Shown one piece after another: positions 45,600 through 56,098 of a DNA stretch of 64,000 nt. The position numbers and the translations under genes were made by a program. The first letter of the stretch is position 1; every line of letters begins with the position of its first letter. Source of the DNA: Pseudomonadota bacterium (GTDB taxonomy: Bacteria; Pseudomonadota; Gammaproteobacteria; Steroidobacterales; Steroidobacteraceae); the NCBI GenBank assembly GCA_016703895.1, contig JADJBE010000026.1:431086-495085 (forward strand), given 5' to 3'. The notes beneath the pieces are model-generated. The model saw only the letters and a list, made by a program, of their open reading frames with translations, was not told the DNA's origin and made no database searches.

Positions 45600-48500
45600 A
45601 TGCCAGACATGGTGGCGGATCAAGGGTCAGTCGCACGCATCGTGCAGCGGAAGCTGCTCGAAGCCCGTGACACTCTGATCGACCGTAACCTTCGAAACAA
45701 GCTGGTCAACTGTCCGCTGAAGTCGGGCCGTGCCCGGCACGTCCGGGTCGTCGACGAAGTCGCGGACGAGACATTCCGTAGCCTTTTGGGCGCGAAGCGG
45801 AGTTCGTGTTTGCGGCCGGTCGGGGCATCGATGAGCCTCGCTCTGACGAAGCTGAGACGGACCTCGCGAGCTGGATCCCACCCGCGGACGATCTTGGCGC
45901 CGACGGTCCCGCCCGCCGGCATCGCGACAATGCGCTGCAGACTTCGTTGACTGCTGAGGGCCTCCAAAAGCGCCTGACCGCCATCTACTACGAAGCCCGC
46001 GAGGTCGAAGAAGAACAGGGCGTCAACGTCCTGTACCTGGCGCTAGGCTTCCTCAAGTGGTTCGAGGATGGCCGCTCCGAAATCGAGCGATTCGCGCCCC
46101 TGATCTTGCTGCCGGTCGAACTAACGCGCGAGGGCGCACGGGACCGCTTCAAGCTGAGGATTCGCGACGAAGACCTCTTCACCAATGTCTCATTGCGTAT
46201 CTGGCTGGCTGAGCAGCATTCCGTTGAGCTACCCGAGCTGCCCGATCAGGACGAGTGGACCCCATCGCAGTACTTCGAGCTGGTCCGCGCGAGCATCAGG
46301 AACACGCCGCGCTGGGAAGTACTCGATGGCGAGATCCTCCTGTCGTTCTTTTCGTTCAACAAGTTCATGCTGTGGCGCGACCTCGACCCACGGAACTGGC
46401 CGGCCGCGGAGGCGCTTCTGGGTCACAAGGTTCTGAGGACCTTGTTGGCGCCAGCCGAGGAGTCTCCAACGCCCGAGGCTCCCGTCATTCCTCATGACGA
46501 GCGGGTGGACCGGGTCTTCAAGCTCTCGGAACTGATGTACGTCCTCGACGCCGACAGCTCACAAACCACGGCGATCCAGACGGCGTTGGCGGGTCGAAAT
46601 TTGGTCATTCAGGGACCGCCCGGGACCGGCAAGTCACAAACGATCGCCAACATCATCGCGTCGGCGATTGCTCAGGGAAAATCAGTCCTGTTCGTCGCCG
46701 AGAAACTCGCGGCGCTACAGGTGGTATTCGAACGCCTCAAGAACGTGAGGCTAGGACACCTGTGCTTGGAACTGCACAGTCGAAAGGCGTCGAAGCAGCA
46801 GGTTCTCCTACAGCTGAAAGAGTCTCTCGATGCGCCGACGCCACCCAAGGTGCCATCGGATCTCAAGAGCACGCTGGACAGGCACGCGACGGACCTGTGG
46901 GCTCACTCCGACCGTATGCACAGGGCGCTGTCACCGTCTGGATTCACGCCCTTCGACATCATTGGTCGGATATGCCGTCTAAAGGACCGCAACGTCGCGC
47001 TACCCGACTTCCGAGTTCGTGATATCGAAAAGGCGTCTCGCGAGGACCTGGACCGGATTCTCAAGACGTGCGAGGACCTGCAGGCCAGACTTGCTCTGAG
47101 TGGCGTACCCGCGAAACACCCTTGGCGGGACTGCGAGCGCGAGCCAATCAACCCTCTGGATCAGCAGCGCCTCTCGCAGCTAACCCAACAGGCACTCCGG
47201 TCACTTCAGGGGGTCGTCGCAGCCATGAAGACTCTCTGGCCGTTGGTGAGGCCGACGCCGCAAGCCGACCTCGCGTCCTTGCCCGTATCCCATCTGGACC
47301 GCGTTTCAACTGCGCTCAAGATCGCGGCCCGGAAGCCACCGATCCCGACAAACGTACTGTGCAACAACCGCTGGACCAGCGACCTCGCCTCGTTGGATTG
47401 CCTGGTGGCGTGCGCAAGAAGCCTCGCCGAAGTCCAGCAAACCGTGGACGCCGTTTTCGTCCCGGCGGCATGGGATCAGGATTGGACGGGCGTCCGTGCT
47501 GAGATTGCAGCGAACGGCCAATCGCTTTTCCGCGTTTTCCGAGGGGCCTATCGGCAAGCCCTGCGAACCCTACGGGGCGCTTACCGGACCTTTCCCCCGA
47601 CCTACGAGGACCGCGTCGGCAGCCTCGATGCCATCATCGAAGGCGCCCGCCTGCGAAGCGAGCTGGGAGAACGAGCGGCGGAACTCAGGGGGGAGCTGGG
47701 GAGCGTCATCGACGCCTTGCCGACCGGCTGGCCGCAACTTGAGGCGCTCGCGACCTGGTTGCACTCCGCACTAGCGGTTGAGCCCGGCCTGTCGGTCAGG
47801 AATCCGCGACTGTTGGATTGGAGCGAGAACCCAGGTGAGTGGGCAGCGAAGCTCATGGACCTGTCCGCCACGGTGCAGACTGCAACTCTGGCGGTGACTG
47901 CGTTCGTGCGTCTGAAGGACAAGCGCCTGCTGGAGCAGGAAGGGCGAATTGACTGGACGCTCGGGGAGCTCGTTGCCCGCACCAGCGGCTGGACGAGCGG
48001 CATCGAGCGCTACAACCAATGGCCTCCCGCGAGAGACGGGATGCGCTGGCTGCATTCCATTTCCGAAGGTGATTTCGCGAGACATTGCTATGCGGGCTCA
48101 GTACCAGCGAGCGAGATTGAAGACCGGGTGCACCTCACCGCATTTGAGCAGTTGTGGCATGTCGCGGTCACTGAAGATCCGGAACTTGCGAGAGCAGATG
48201 GCGCGTTGCTGACAAAGACCGTGCAGCAGTTCCGCGATCTCGACCACAAGCGAATTCGGGCGGCAGCAGACGAAGTGTCGAAGCTCCATCACGACCAGAA
48301 GCCGACTGGCACCGTTGGCGACATGGGAGTGATTCGCGCCGAGCTCAACAAGGTGCGCAAGCATCTGCCAGTCCGCCGCCTGATCGAGGCGGCGGGCCAA
48401 GCGATCCAGCAACTCAAGCCCGCCTTCCTCATGAGCCCCTTGTCGGTTGCGCAGTATCTTGCGCCAGGCAAGTCGAGCTTCGATCTGTTGCTGATCGACG

Positions 48501-50389
48501 AGGCCTCGCAGATTCGCCCCGCTGATGCACTCGGCGCCGTCGTGCGGGCAAAGCAGATGGTGGTCGTGGGCGACGCGAAACAACTTCCGCCCACGAACTT
48601 CTTTAATCGGTTGGTCGCAGACGAAGACGAGGCGTCGAGTTTCGGGGAAATCGAAGCAGGAGAAGATGTCTCGGCACCGCTGGGTGCCATGGAGAGCATC
48701 CTCAGCCTTTGCGACGCGACTTTCTCGAGCCGCGAGATGCTCGCCTGGCACTACCGCAGTCAGCATCCCGGCTTGATTGCAGTCTCTAATCGCAACTTCT
48801 ACGACAGCAAACTCCTGCTGCCGCCCTCTGTCATTTCCGAGCGAGCTGCGGACGGGCTCGGTGTCATGTTTCATCGAACGCCTGTGGGCGGCTACGAGCG
48901 TGGTCGTGGCGCCACTAATGTCATCGAGGCCGACATCGTCGCAGATGCCGTCTGCCGGTTCGCGCGCGAGAATCCAGACAAGACGCTGGGCGTCGGCACC
49001 TTCTCCGTCGCACAGAGAGATGTAATCCGAGATCGCATCGATGCCCGCCGCCGCGACAACCCCGAGCTGGAGCCGTTCTTCTCCACAAACAAGCTCAACC
49101 CTTTCTTCGTCAAGAACCTAGAGAGCATTCAGGGCGACGAGCGCGACGTCATCTTCATCTCGGTCGGCTATGGCCGGGACAAGGACGGGCGACTGACCCA
49201 GAACTTCGGCCCGATCAACTCCAACGGTGGCGAACGGAGACTCAATGTTCTGATCTCGCGTGCTCGCGAGCGCTGCGAAGTGTTCTCCCCGCTGTCAGCC
49301 GACGATATCGACGTTTCCAGCCGGAAGCCCGGGACCGTGGCACTCCGCGAGTTTCTGCAATACGCGGAGAAGGGATACTTCGATGTACCAACGCAAACGG
49401 AGAAGACTTTCGATAGTGATTTCGAGGAGTCTGTCGCCGTGTTCCTGCGCAGTCGCGGCCTGACGGTGCATCCGCAGGTGGGCATGGCGGGTTTCTATAT
49501 CGATCTCGGCATCATCGATCCTGCCAAGCCAAGTCGGTATCTGCTCGGCGTAGAGTGCGACGGGGCGACCTATCACTCTTCGCGTTCGGCACGCGACCGC
49601 GATCGCCTGCGCCAGGAGATCCTCGAGTCGAGAGGCTGGACCATCCATCGCATCTGGAGCACGGACTGGTTCCATAGGCGCCAACAGGAAGAGAACAAGT
49701 TGCTGGATGCGGTAACGAAGGCTTCCAACTTGCCGGCCCGAAGGCCACCGCCCGCCCAGCCGCGAGCTCCCGTTCAACCGATGCCGGCGCCGCGACAACG
49801 GGGCACGGTCCCCGAGTCACCGAAGGCTGGCTCGCCGTACGAGGAAGCGAATTTTCGGGTGAGATCGAACAAGGCGCCGCATGAGTCATCCGTGGCCGAG
49901 GTGGCAGACGCAATGTACCGAATCGTCGAGATCGAAGGCCCGATACATCACGAGGAAGCGTGTCGACGTCTCGCATCCGTGTGGGGACAGGATCGCGCCG
50001 GCAATCGCATCCGGGATGCTGGGCAGCGTGCATTGGCATCGCTTCAAGCGAAAGGCTCTTGCACGGCAGCGGAGGGATTCTGGACGATCCATCCCCCGCC
50101 TCAGATCACCGTGCGTAATCGGTCCGACGCCGAGAGTTCGAGCCTCCGACGCGCCGAGTATCTGCCGCCAGCCGAAATCCGCGCCGCTGCGCTCGAGGTG
50201 CTGTTAGAGAACGGCCGCGTGCGCCGTGACGATCTCGTCGTCGAGATCGCGCGACGTTTCGGATTTCAGCGCACGGGCGAGGATCTGCGTGCCGTAATCG
50301 ACGCGGCGCTGCAGAACTTCATTGGCAACGGAGCCACATGCGATGAAAATGGGTATTTCAAGACAGCTTCCGAAGGGTCAAAGGCCTAG
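45600..50389 (+). pseudogene. DUF4011-helicase-Vsr-like defence protein, one frameshift near its start
   Basis: Joined, the protein has about 1595 residues. Frame 1 (ATG 45600) supplies the DUF4011-like start (LLEARDTLIDRNLRNKLVNC). Frame 2 (from about 45803) carries the rest: Walker A GPPGTGKS near 46614, an SF1 helicase core with LLIDEAS near 48490, GDAKQLPP and RRLNVLISRARERC, a Vsr/DUF559-like nuclease with VECDGATYH near 49555, and a C-terminal winged-helix DUF3320-like region. One missing G at 45799-45800 (GGG to GG) would restore one frame. The architecture matches the single-gene defence protein Hhe. It lies just before the IS66 element. Confidence 0.82.
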
Positions 50390-50676
50390 CAGCGCGGCGC
50401 ATTGCCTCGTGCCCGGCTCTACCGCTTGATGCGCGCCGAGAGTATGTCGTCGGACGCGCCTGACGGATGGAACGGCACGTGTGCGGTCCCGTTTCGCCTG
50501 TGCTCGATTTCACTTCCCGACCCAACTCAAGTCGAGTCGAGTCGCGTCATCTAGGCGGCGGGCGATACAGCCGACATGTCTTCCACGTACGACGTAAGCG
50601 TCATGCCGAGGCCGCCTAGTCGAGGGCAGTGGTAAGGATAAGGATAGTGTCCACCTGTTGGAGGAGGTGGACACCT

Positions 50677-51087
50677 ATGTCTGGGAGAGCGGCGGAGTTA
50701 GTGGCGGATCTGGTTCGTACGCGGGGCAAGGACGGCCGCTGCCGCTACCACAAGGCGGCGAAGAGAGAGCTGGTGCGCCGATGTCTCGAGCCTGGCGTAT
50801 CGATCGCCGCCACGGCGTTGGCGCATGGCGTGAACGCCAACCTATTACGCAAATGGGTGGATGCGCTGAGCGATCCGGTACGCCCGCGAGGCGTACGATC
50901 GTTAGCGAGTGCGGGCACGGTGCTGTTGCCTGTTAGGGTTGCGCCAGAACAGGCGCGCGATCTGAGCCCGGCACCGAGCGCGGGGTATGTCGAGATCGCA
51001 CTCGGCGGTGTCACGGTGCGGGTGCACGGCCGAGTCGATGCCGAGTCGCTGCGCGCGGTGCTCAACTGCGTGACGTCGCGCGCGTGA
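50677..51087 (+). CDS. tnpA: IS66 TnpA-like DNA-binding protein
   Basis: The 136-residue product starts at the ATG 50677 behind GAGGAGGTGG and has an HTH resembling IS66 TnpA/IS3 OrfA: HKAAKRELVRRCLEPGVSIA then LAHGVNANLLRKWVDAL. The C-terminal stretch GYVEIALGGVTVRVHGRVDA is typical of IS66 OrfA. It overlaps tnpB by four bases. The function is DNA binding to the element ends; it appears intact. Confidence 0.88.
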   Translation: MSGRAAELVADLVRTRGKDGRCRYHKAAKRELVRRCLEPGVSIAATALAHGVNANLLRKWVDALSDPVRPRGVRSLASAGTVLLPVRVAPEQARDLSPAPSAGYVEIALGGVTVRVHGRVDAESLRAVLNCVTSRA

Positions 51088-51431
51088 TCGGGCCTGCAGG
51101 CGCTGCACGCGTGTGGCTGGCGGCGGGGGTCACGGACATGCGCCGCGGGATGCATGGGCTGGCGGCACTCGTTGAGACGACACTCGCGGCGCAAGTCTAT
51201 GGCGGTGACGTGTTCGTGTTCCGCGGCCGCCGAGGCGACTTGATCAAGGTGCTGTGGGCGGATCGCGATGGGTTGTGTCTGTTTGCCAAACGCCTGGAGC
51301 GGGGTCGCTTCGTGTGGCCGCAGGCGAGTTCGGGTGTAGTGCATCTAACCCCGGCACAACTGTCGATGCTGCTCGAAGGCATCGACTGGCGGCGACCCGA
51401 GCGCACCTGGCCGCCGCTGCATGTGTCCTAA
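51084..51431 (+). CDS. tnpB: IS66 TnpB (OrfB) accessory protein
   Basis: The 115-residue product carries the IS66 Orf2 signature: VWLAAGVTDMRRGMHGLAAL, then VYGGDVFVFRGRRGDLIKVL and WADRDGLCLFAKRLERGRFV. It is needed for IS66 transposition although its exact role is unknown. It starts at GTG 51084-51086 overlapping tnpA and is intact. Confidence 0.93.
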   Translation: MIGPAGAARVWLAAGVTDMRRGMHGLAALVETTLAAQVYGGDVFVFRGRRGDLIKVLWADRDGLCLFAKRLERGRFVWPQASSGVVHLTPAQLSMLLEGIDWRRPERTWPPLHVS

Positions 51432-51515
51432 CGAGATGTGATCTGCTCGGCGATAAATAGAGCGATCTGGCTAGCGATAACGCTCGCGCGTGAGCTAACA
51501 ATCCACTAAAATACC

Positions 51516-53096
51516 GTGGTGACGCTTGACCACGATCAATTACCGAATGATCCTGCGGAACTGCGGCAGCTGGTGCTGCGCCAGCGCGCCTGGCTTGAGG
51601 CGCTGAAGGCCGAAGTGATCCGCTTGCGGCGCTGGCGCTTTGGCCGCTCCGCGGAAGTGATCGATGCAAGCGTGGCGCCGGAGTTACCTCTCAGCGGTGG
51701 CGTGGTGCCGAGGGCCCCGCTACCGCCCGAGCCGATGGTCTCGGCACGCGATGAACGGCGGGTGCCGAAGTTGCTGTCGGTCGATACGCCGCACGAGACG
51801 CAGCGCGGCACGCGCCGCCCACCGAGAGTGTTGCCGCCCGAGTTGGCGCGGGTGACGCAACTGCACCAGCCGACGAGTTGTCAGTGCAACACCTGCGGCG
51901 GGCCGTTGAGTCGCTTGGGTGAGGATGTCTCCGAACAACTCGATTACGTGCCGGGGTACTTCCAGGTCATCCGCCACGTGCGTCCCAAGCTCGCCTGCCG
52001 TCCCTGCGCCACGATCGTGCAAGCGCCGGCACCGATGCGCCCGATCGGCGCGGCTTGCCGACCGCGGGCCTGTTGGCGCAGGTGATTGCCGCCTAAGTAT
52101 GCGGATCACTGTCCGCTGTATCGCCAGAGCGGCATCTACCGACGCAGCGGCGTCGAACTGCCGCGCGCGATGCTCGCCTCATGAGTGGGCGCATCGGCGA
52201 CGCTGCTCGAGCCGTTGGTGAGTGCGATCGAGCGCTATGTAATGACCGCTCACAAGCTGCACGCCGATGACACGCCGGTGCCGGTCTTGAGCCCCGGCAA
52301 AGGACGCACCAAGACGGCTCGACTGTGGGCCTATGTGCGCGATGATCGGCCTGCGGCGAGCCGCGATCCCCCGGCGGTGGTGTATCGCTACTCACCAGAT
52401 CGCAAGGCCGAGCACCCGCGGTCACATCTGAGTCACTTCATCGGCGTGCTGCAGGCGGATGGCTATGCGGGCTTCAATGGGCTCTATCAACGTCCTGAGC
52501 AGCCGTTGTTAGAAGCGGCTTGCTGGGCGCACGCCTGGCGTAAGTTTTATGACGTGTATGTCACGGATCGTTCGCCCACGGCGGCCGAGGCAATCGGCCG
52601 CATCGGGCAGTTATATGCGCTTGAGCGCCTGATCCGCGGCCAGGCACCGCGTGCGCGTGCCGCAGTCCGTGAACAGCAAGCGGTGCCGATCCTCGCCGAG
52701 CTCAAGACGTGGCTGAGCACGACGCACCAACAGTTGTCGATAAAATCGCCGCTGGCCGCTGCGATCCAGTACACGCTCAGCCGCTGGACGGCGTTGACAC
52801 GCTACGTGCACGATGGTCGCCTCGAGATCGATAACAATGCCGCCGAGCGCGCGATCCGCGCGTTGGTGCTCGAGCGCCGAAACTATCTGTTCGCCGGTTC
52901 CGATGCCGGCGGCGAAACGGCCGCGCGGTTGTATAGCCTGATCGGCACGTGTCGCTCGAACGGCATCGACCCGCATCTCTACCTGAAACACGTGCTCGAG
53001 CGCATCGCCGCGCATCCGATCAACCGTATCGATGAGTTACTGCCATGGCGAGTCGCCGCTCAGCTACCGACCGCAGCGCTGTCGCGCGCCGCGTAG
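51516..53096 (+). pseudogene. tnpC: IS66 transposase TnpC, three lesions
   Basis: The first frame (GTG 51516) carries the IS66 N-terminal part: LRQLVLRQRAWLEALKAEVI, LRRWRFGRSAEVID, and the zinc-binding CQCNTCGGPLSRLGEDVSEQ, ending wrongly after APMRPIGAA. A neighbouring frame gives GLPTAGLLAQVIAA; a third change is needed to read KYADHCPLYRQSGIYRRSGV; and TGA at 52182-52184 stands where the family has Trp before VGASATLLEPL. From 52185 the catalytic part is intact (LHADDTPVPVL, GYAGFNGLY, NNAAERAIRAL). The gene is a pseudogene unless the base calls are wrong. Confidence 0.88.
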
Positions 53097-53662
53097 CTGA
53101 ACTAACAGCCCTCAACGTCCAGCTGCGCATCGAGCTGCGCCACGTCAAACCTGCCGTATGGCGCTGCCTGCTGGTGCCCGAGCGCGTAACCCTCGCCAAG
53201 CTGCATGGGATCGTGCAGGCCGCCATGGGCTGGGGTTACGGCCATCTGCACGAGTTCGAAATCGCCCGCCAGCGCTACGGCACCCCCGATGACGACTGGC
53301 CCGACAGTGCGCCGGTGATCGACGAGCGCCGCGTGCGCTTGCAGTCATTGATCGAGGCCGGCACCAAACGCTTCACGTACATTTATGACTTCGGTGATTA
53401 CTGGGAGCATCGCATCGTCGTTGAAGATCTCGTCATACCGCGACCGGGTGCCACGCAGTCCGTGCTGTGTCTCGCCGGCGAAAACGCCTGTCCGCCCGAA
53501 GACGTTGGCGGCTCTGCCGGTTACGCCGAGTTCCTCGAAGCGCTCAACGATCCCGATCGCGAAGAACACAATCGCATGATCACCTGGATAGGCGGATCGT
53601 TCGATCCGAGCGCCTTCAATCTCGGTGACACTAACCAGATCCTCAAATCCATTAAGCTCTAG
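53045..53662 (+). CDS. pRiA4b ORF-3-like protein carried in IS66
   Basis: The 205-residue product has the pRiA4b ORF-3-like domain: LRIELRHVKPAVWRCLLVPE, KLHGIVQAAMGWGYGHLHEF, TYIYDFGDYWEHRIVVED and CPPEDVGGSAGYAEFLEALN. The family is common on plasmids and inside IS66 elements; its function is unknown. The ATG at 53045 lies 52 bases inside the end of tnpC, and its stop is 27 bases before the right inverted repeat, so it travels with the element. Unlike tnpC it is intact. Confidence 0.88.
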   Translation: MASRRSATDRSAVARRVAELTALNVQLRIELRHVKPAVWRCLLVPERVTLAKLHGIVQAAMGWGYGHLHEFEIARQRYGTPDDDWPDSAPVIDERRVRLQSLIEAGTKRFTYIYDFGDYWEHRIVVEDLVIPRPGATQSVLCLAGENACPPEDVGGSAGYAEFLEALNDPDREEHNRMITWIGGSFDPSAFNLGDTNQILKSIKL

Positions 53663-53693
53663 TCAAGATGGCCTTGGCGTGACGCTTACGTAG

Positions 53694-53721
53694 GGACCAT
53701 CCCCGCTCGCGCGGGGAAACC
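53694..53721. repeat. Solitary CRISPR type I-E-like repeat
   Basis: The 28-base sequence has a perfect palindrome core, CCCCGC-TCGC-GCGGGG, flanked by GGACCAT and AAACC. On the minus strand it reads GGTTTCCCCGCGCGAGCGGGG followed by ATGGTCC, close in length, core and ends to type I-E repeats. Only one copy is present, and no spacers or cas genes are in the window. It lies four bases from the IS66 right end, so it could be a cut array remnant or an unrelated hairpin. Confidence 0.45.
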
Positions 53722-53732
53722 TCTGTGCAAGC

Positions 53733-54656
53733 CTATGCGCCTGGGGTGCCGCGGGAATACTTCTTCGATGCCTGCTCCAGGGATTCGACTGTTGCTATGA
53801 TCCCCGGTGTAAGTACGCCTCCTGTTCGGTAGTGAATGGCAATCGGCAGCGTCCAGGAGAATCCCACGGTTTCGATACAAGTAAGGACACGCTTTTCGAG
53901 TTCAAACTCAACGATATGTACTGGTAGAATCGTAAGAAGGTCACTTGCGATTAGAGTCGATCGCATGATCCAGACAGAGTTAGTTTCCATGACGGGATCC
54001 GGAGGCGGAATTCTCGCCAGTTCGAATTCGCGACGCCACGCTTTGCTAATTGAGCCGAGATTGTGTCCGAGAATCCAATCGTATTCAGCGAGCTGATGAG
54101 TCGTCACGCCAGTTGAGTTAGCGAGCGGGTGCGTCGAGCCTGCAATTACCCGGTATTCATCGTGGAATGATAGTACCTGTTGCATTAGTGAAGTATCGAT
54201 ATTGTCGTGGGTGGCTACACAGACGAATAGATCTAGCGCACCGCTCAGCATGAGGCGTGACAGCGATTCGTACACGCCTGTTGTCACGTCGAAATGCAGA
54301 TTATGGCCGGCCGAACGAAGCGCGAGCATGGCCTCGCTCATCAAACCACAGGCAGTCGGGCTGACTCCAACGCGAACGCGTTCCCGTCGTCGATGGGTAT
54401 TCCCAGCCTGGAGCTCCTGCTGCAGGTTCAACATGGTTAGATCAATGATGTGAGCGCTTGCTGCGAGTAGCTTGCCGCTAGCTGTAAGTTTGACTGTCTT
54501 GGCTGAGCGGATGAGCAGCGGCACACCAAGCTCATTTTCCAGCGCCTGGACGCTTTTGCTCAGTGCCTGTTGAGACTTGCCAATACTCTCAGCCGCCCGC
54601 GAAAAGCTTTGAAAGCTGACCACCGCCAGAAAATTTCGCAATTGGCGAATGTCCAT
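53733..54656 (-). CDS. LysR-family transcriptional regulator
   Basis: The 307-residue product starts MDIRQLRNFLAVVSFQSFSR, with an N-terminal winged HTH to about residue 60 (AAESIGKSQQALSKSVQALE, LLIRSAKTVKLTASGKLL), then a linker helix and an effector-binding domain. The start is fixed by the AAAGGAGATTG ribosome site just before ATG 54654-54656; an upstream frame to 54758 has none. LysR regulators usually control a divergent gene, but upstream (54657-55063) only damaged sequence is found. The base composition is lower in GC than the housekeeping block, in line with transfer. Confidence 0.92.
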   Translation of the reverse strand: MDIRQLRNFLAVVSFQSFSRAAESIGKSQQALSKSVQALENELGVPLLIRSAKTVKLTASGKLLAASAHIIDLTMLNLQQELQAGNTHRRRERVRVGVSPTACGLMSEAMLALRSAGHNLHFDVTTGVYESLSRLMLSGALDLFVCVATHDNIDTSLMQQVLSFHDEYRVIAGSTHPLANSTGVTTHQLAEYDWILGHNLGSISKAWRREFELARIPPPDPVMETNSVWIMRSTLIASDLLTILPVHIVEFELEKRVLTCIETVGFSWTLPIAIHYRTGGVLTPGIIATVESLEQASKKYSRGTPGA

Positions 54657-55063
54657 GATTCCAATCTCCTTTCGGTCGCAGGAACCTCGATACGATGGCC
54701 CCCAGTATTCTGTAGCAGGCATGTGGGCTATGCCACTCGACTTCCAGCTCAAGCCCACCGGGCGGCGATCGTCAGCGCCAAATGGGGATGAGCGCGACGG
54801 GTCCCGGAGAGTTGTTTTTAGGCACTATGAGCTCAGTCTGAAGCATCGGGGAGGCGTCAGCCGGTAGTGACTGAGGATGTGCCTGTACTGCTTAAGTGGG
54901 GACGCCATTGAGGCCTGAAAATGCGGCAGATCGATCTCAATGGTGGCGGTATCGTCGTTGATAATCCTGCGCCGCCGGGCGAGGTGTTCAATCTTTTGCC
55001 CGTTCGCGGAGATGATTGCAACCGGAACGTGTCAATGACATCGGGACACATGGGATCAAGAGA
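54657..55063. other. Gene-poor stretch between lysR and the IS3 transposase
   Basis: These 407 bases hold the lysR leader and ribosome site, then sequence that does not form a supported gene. A plus-strand frame of about 50 codons starting at 54921 (MRQIDLNGGGIVVDNPAPPG) has coding-like content but no recognisable domain and may be a fragment of an older gene. The lost divergent target gene of LysR could have been here. The left end of the IS3 element must also lie in or near its right part but could not be placed. Confidence 0.5.
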
Positions 55064-56098
55064 TTAGTGTCGATGTGGGGTGGTGCTGGCGGCTGAGGCC
55101 TCCTGTTTTGGCGGGTTGATCCAGGCGGCGACCGGCAAGGTCGGCGGCTGCGGTACGCGGCCCTTGAAGCGAGCCGGGTGCGCGCCGAACGCCGCCTTGA
55201 GTGCGACGGCGCGCTGTTCGGTGAGCGCCGCGGCATCCCCGTAGTGGACGGCGGCCGGCGGCATCAGCCCGATGCCGACGTGACGGTGGTCGTGGTTGTA
55301 CCAGCCGAAGAAGCGCTGGCAATGGACTCGGGCGTCCTGGATCGAGCCGAAGCGCTCGGGGAAGTCAGGCCGGTACTTCAGCGTCTTGAACTGCGCTTCG
55401 GAGAACGGGTTGTCGTCCGAGACGTGCGGTCGGCTGTGGGTCTTGGCAACCTCCAGGTCGATCAGCAACGCGGCGACGGGCTTCGAGCGCATGCTGGCGC
55501 CGCGATCGGCGTGCAGCGTCAGGGTGTTCGGGGCGATGTCGTGCTTGGCGACGGTGTCGGCGATCAGCTGCTCGGCAAGCTCGGCGGACTCGCGCGCCGC
55601 GATCGTCCAGCCGACGACGTAGCGGCTGAAGATGTCGAGGATCACGTAGAGGTGGAAGCAGGTCCATTTGGCCGGCCCCTTGAGCTTGGTGATGTCCCAG
55701 GACCAAACCATGTTCGGCGCGGTCGCGAGCAGTTCCGGCTTCACGTACACCGGGTGCTGACGTTGACGTCGGCGCTCACCGACCTCCCGGTGCAGAGCCA
55801 GCTGGCGGTACATGGTGCGGATCGAGCCGTGATACAGGCCTTCATCGAGCAGGGTGGCATAGATGCTCGCCGGCGCCATGTCGGCGAAGCGCGCGCTGTC
55901 GAGCACTCCGAGCAGATGCGACTGCTCGGCGCCGGAGAATGCCAGGGGTGGCCGTGGCCGAGCTGGTGAGGCACATCCCGCCGCGTCCCGACGATGACGA
56001 GAACGATCGCGGTAGAGGACGCCGCGCTTAAGCGTGAAGGCCTCGCACGCACCCATCACGCCGATGTGGATCGCCAGATCGGCCACGGCCCGGATCAC
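55064..56098 (-). CDS. IS3-family transposase OrfB (DDE integrase)
   Basis: The 344-residue product starts at GTG 56096-56098, overlapping the orfA stop (GTGA), the common IS3 arrangement. It has the DDE catalytic core: WSWDITKLKGPAKW (first Asp), LTLHADRGASM (second Asp), and SDDNPFSEAQFKTLKYRPDF (Glu), followed by HRHVGIGLMPPAAVHYG. The N-terminal HTH-like region contains ACEAFTLKRGVLYRDRS. It appears intact. A longer frame to 56146 exists, but the coupled GTG fits the family better. Confidence 0.9.
   Translation of the reverse strand: MIRAVADLAIHIGVMGACEAFTLKRGVLYRDRSRHRRDAAGCASPARPRPPLAFSGAEQSHLLGVLDSARFADMAPASIYATLLDEGLYHGSIRTMYRQLALHREVGERRRQRQHPVYVKPELLATAPNMVWSWDITKLKGPAKWTCFHLYVILDIFSRYVVGWTIAARESAELAEQLIADTVAKHDIAPNTLTLHADRGASMRSKPVAALLIDLEVAKTHSRPHVSDDNPFSEAQFKTLKYRPDFPERFGSIQDARVHCQRFFGWYNHDHRHVGIGLMPPAAVHYGDAAALTEQRAVALKAAFGAHPARFKGRVPQPPTLPVAAWINPPKQEASAASTTPHRH

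Larger units (their letters stand above)
50594..53689. mobile_element. IS66-family element with a passenger gene
   Basis: Ends match as inverted repeats: left GTAAGCGTCATGCCGAGGCC (50594-50613) and right, on the other strand, GTAAGCGTCACGCCAAGGCC (53670-53689). The interior has tnpA, tnpB and tnpC in IS66 order, plus a pRiA4b ORF-3-like gene after tnpC and before the right end. Flanking 8-mers (CGTACGAC and GTAGGGAC) are not identical, so the usual 8-bp target duplication is missing. The element is 3096 bp, and tnpC is damaged, so it is probably immobile. Confidence 0.88.

Noticed and set aside
48098..48874. 258-residue minus-strand frame inside the helicase gene
   Set aside because: Antisense to helicase motifs such as LLIDEAS and GDAKQLPP; no domain of its own.
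50586..53697. 8-bp target-site duplication of the IS66 element
   Set aside because: The flanking 8-mers CGTACGAC and GTAGGGAC differ at several positions.
53690..53732. A CRISPR array
   Set aside because: Only one repeat-like unit is present; no regular repeat-spacer pattern occurs anywhere in the window.
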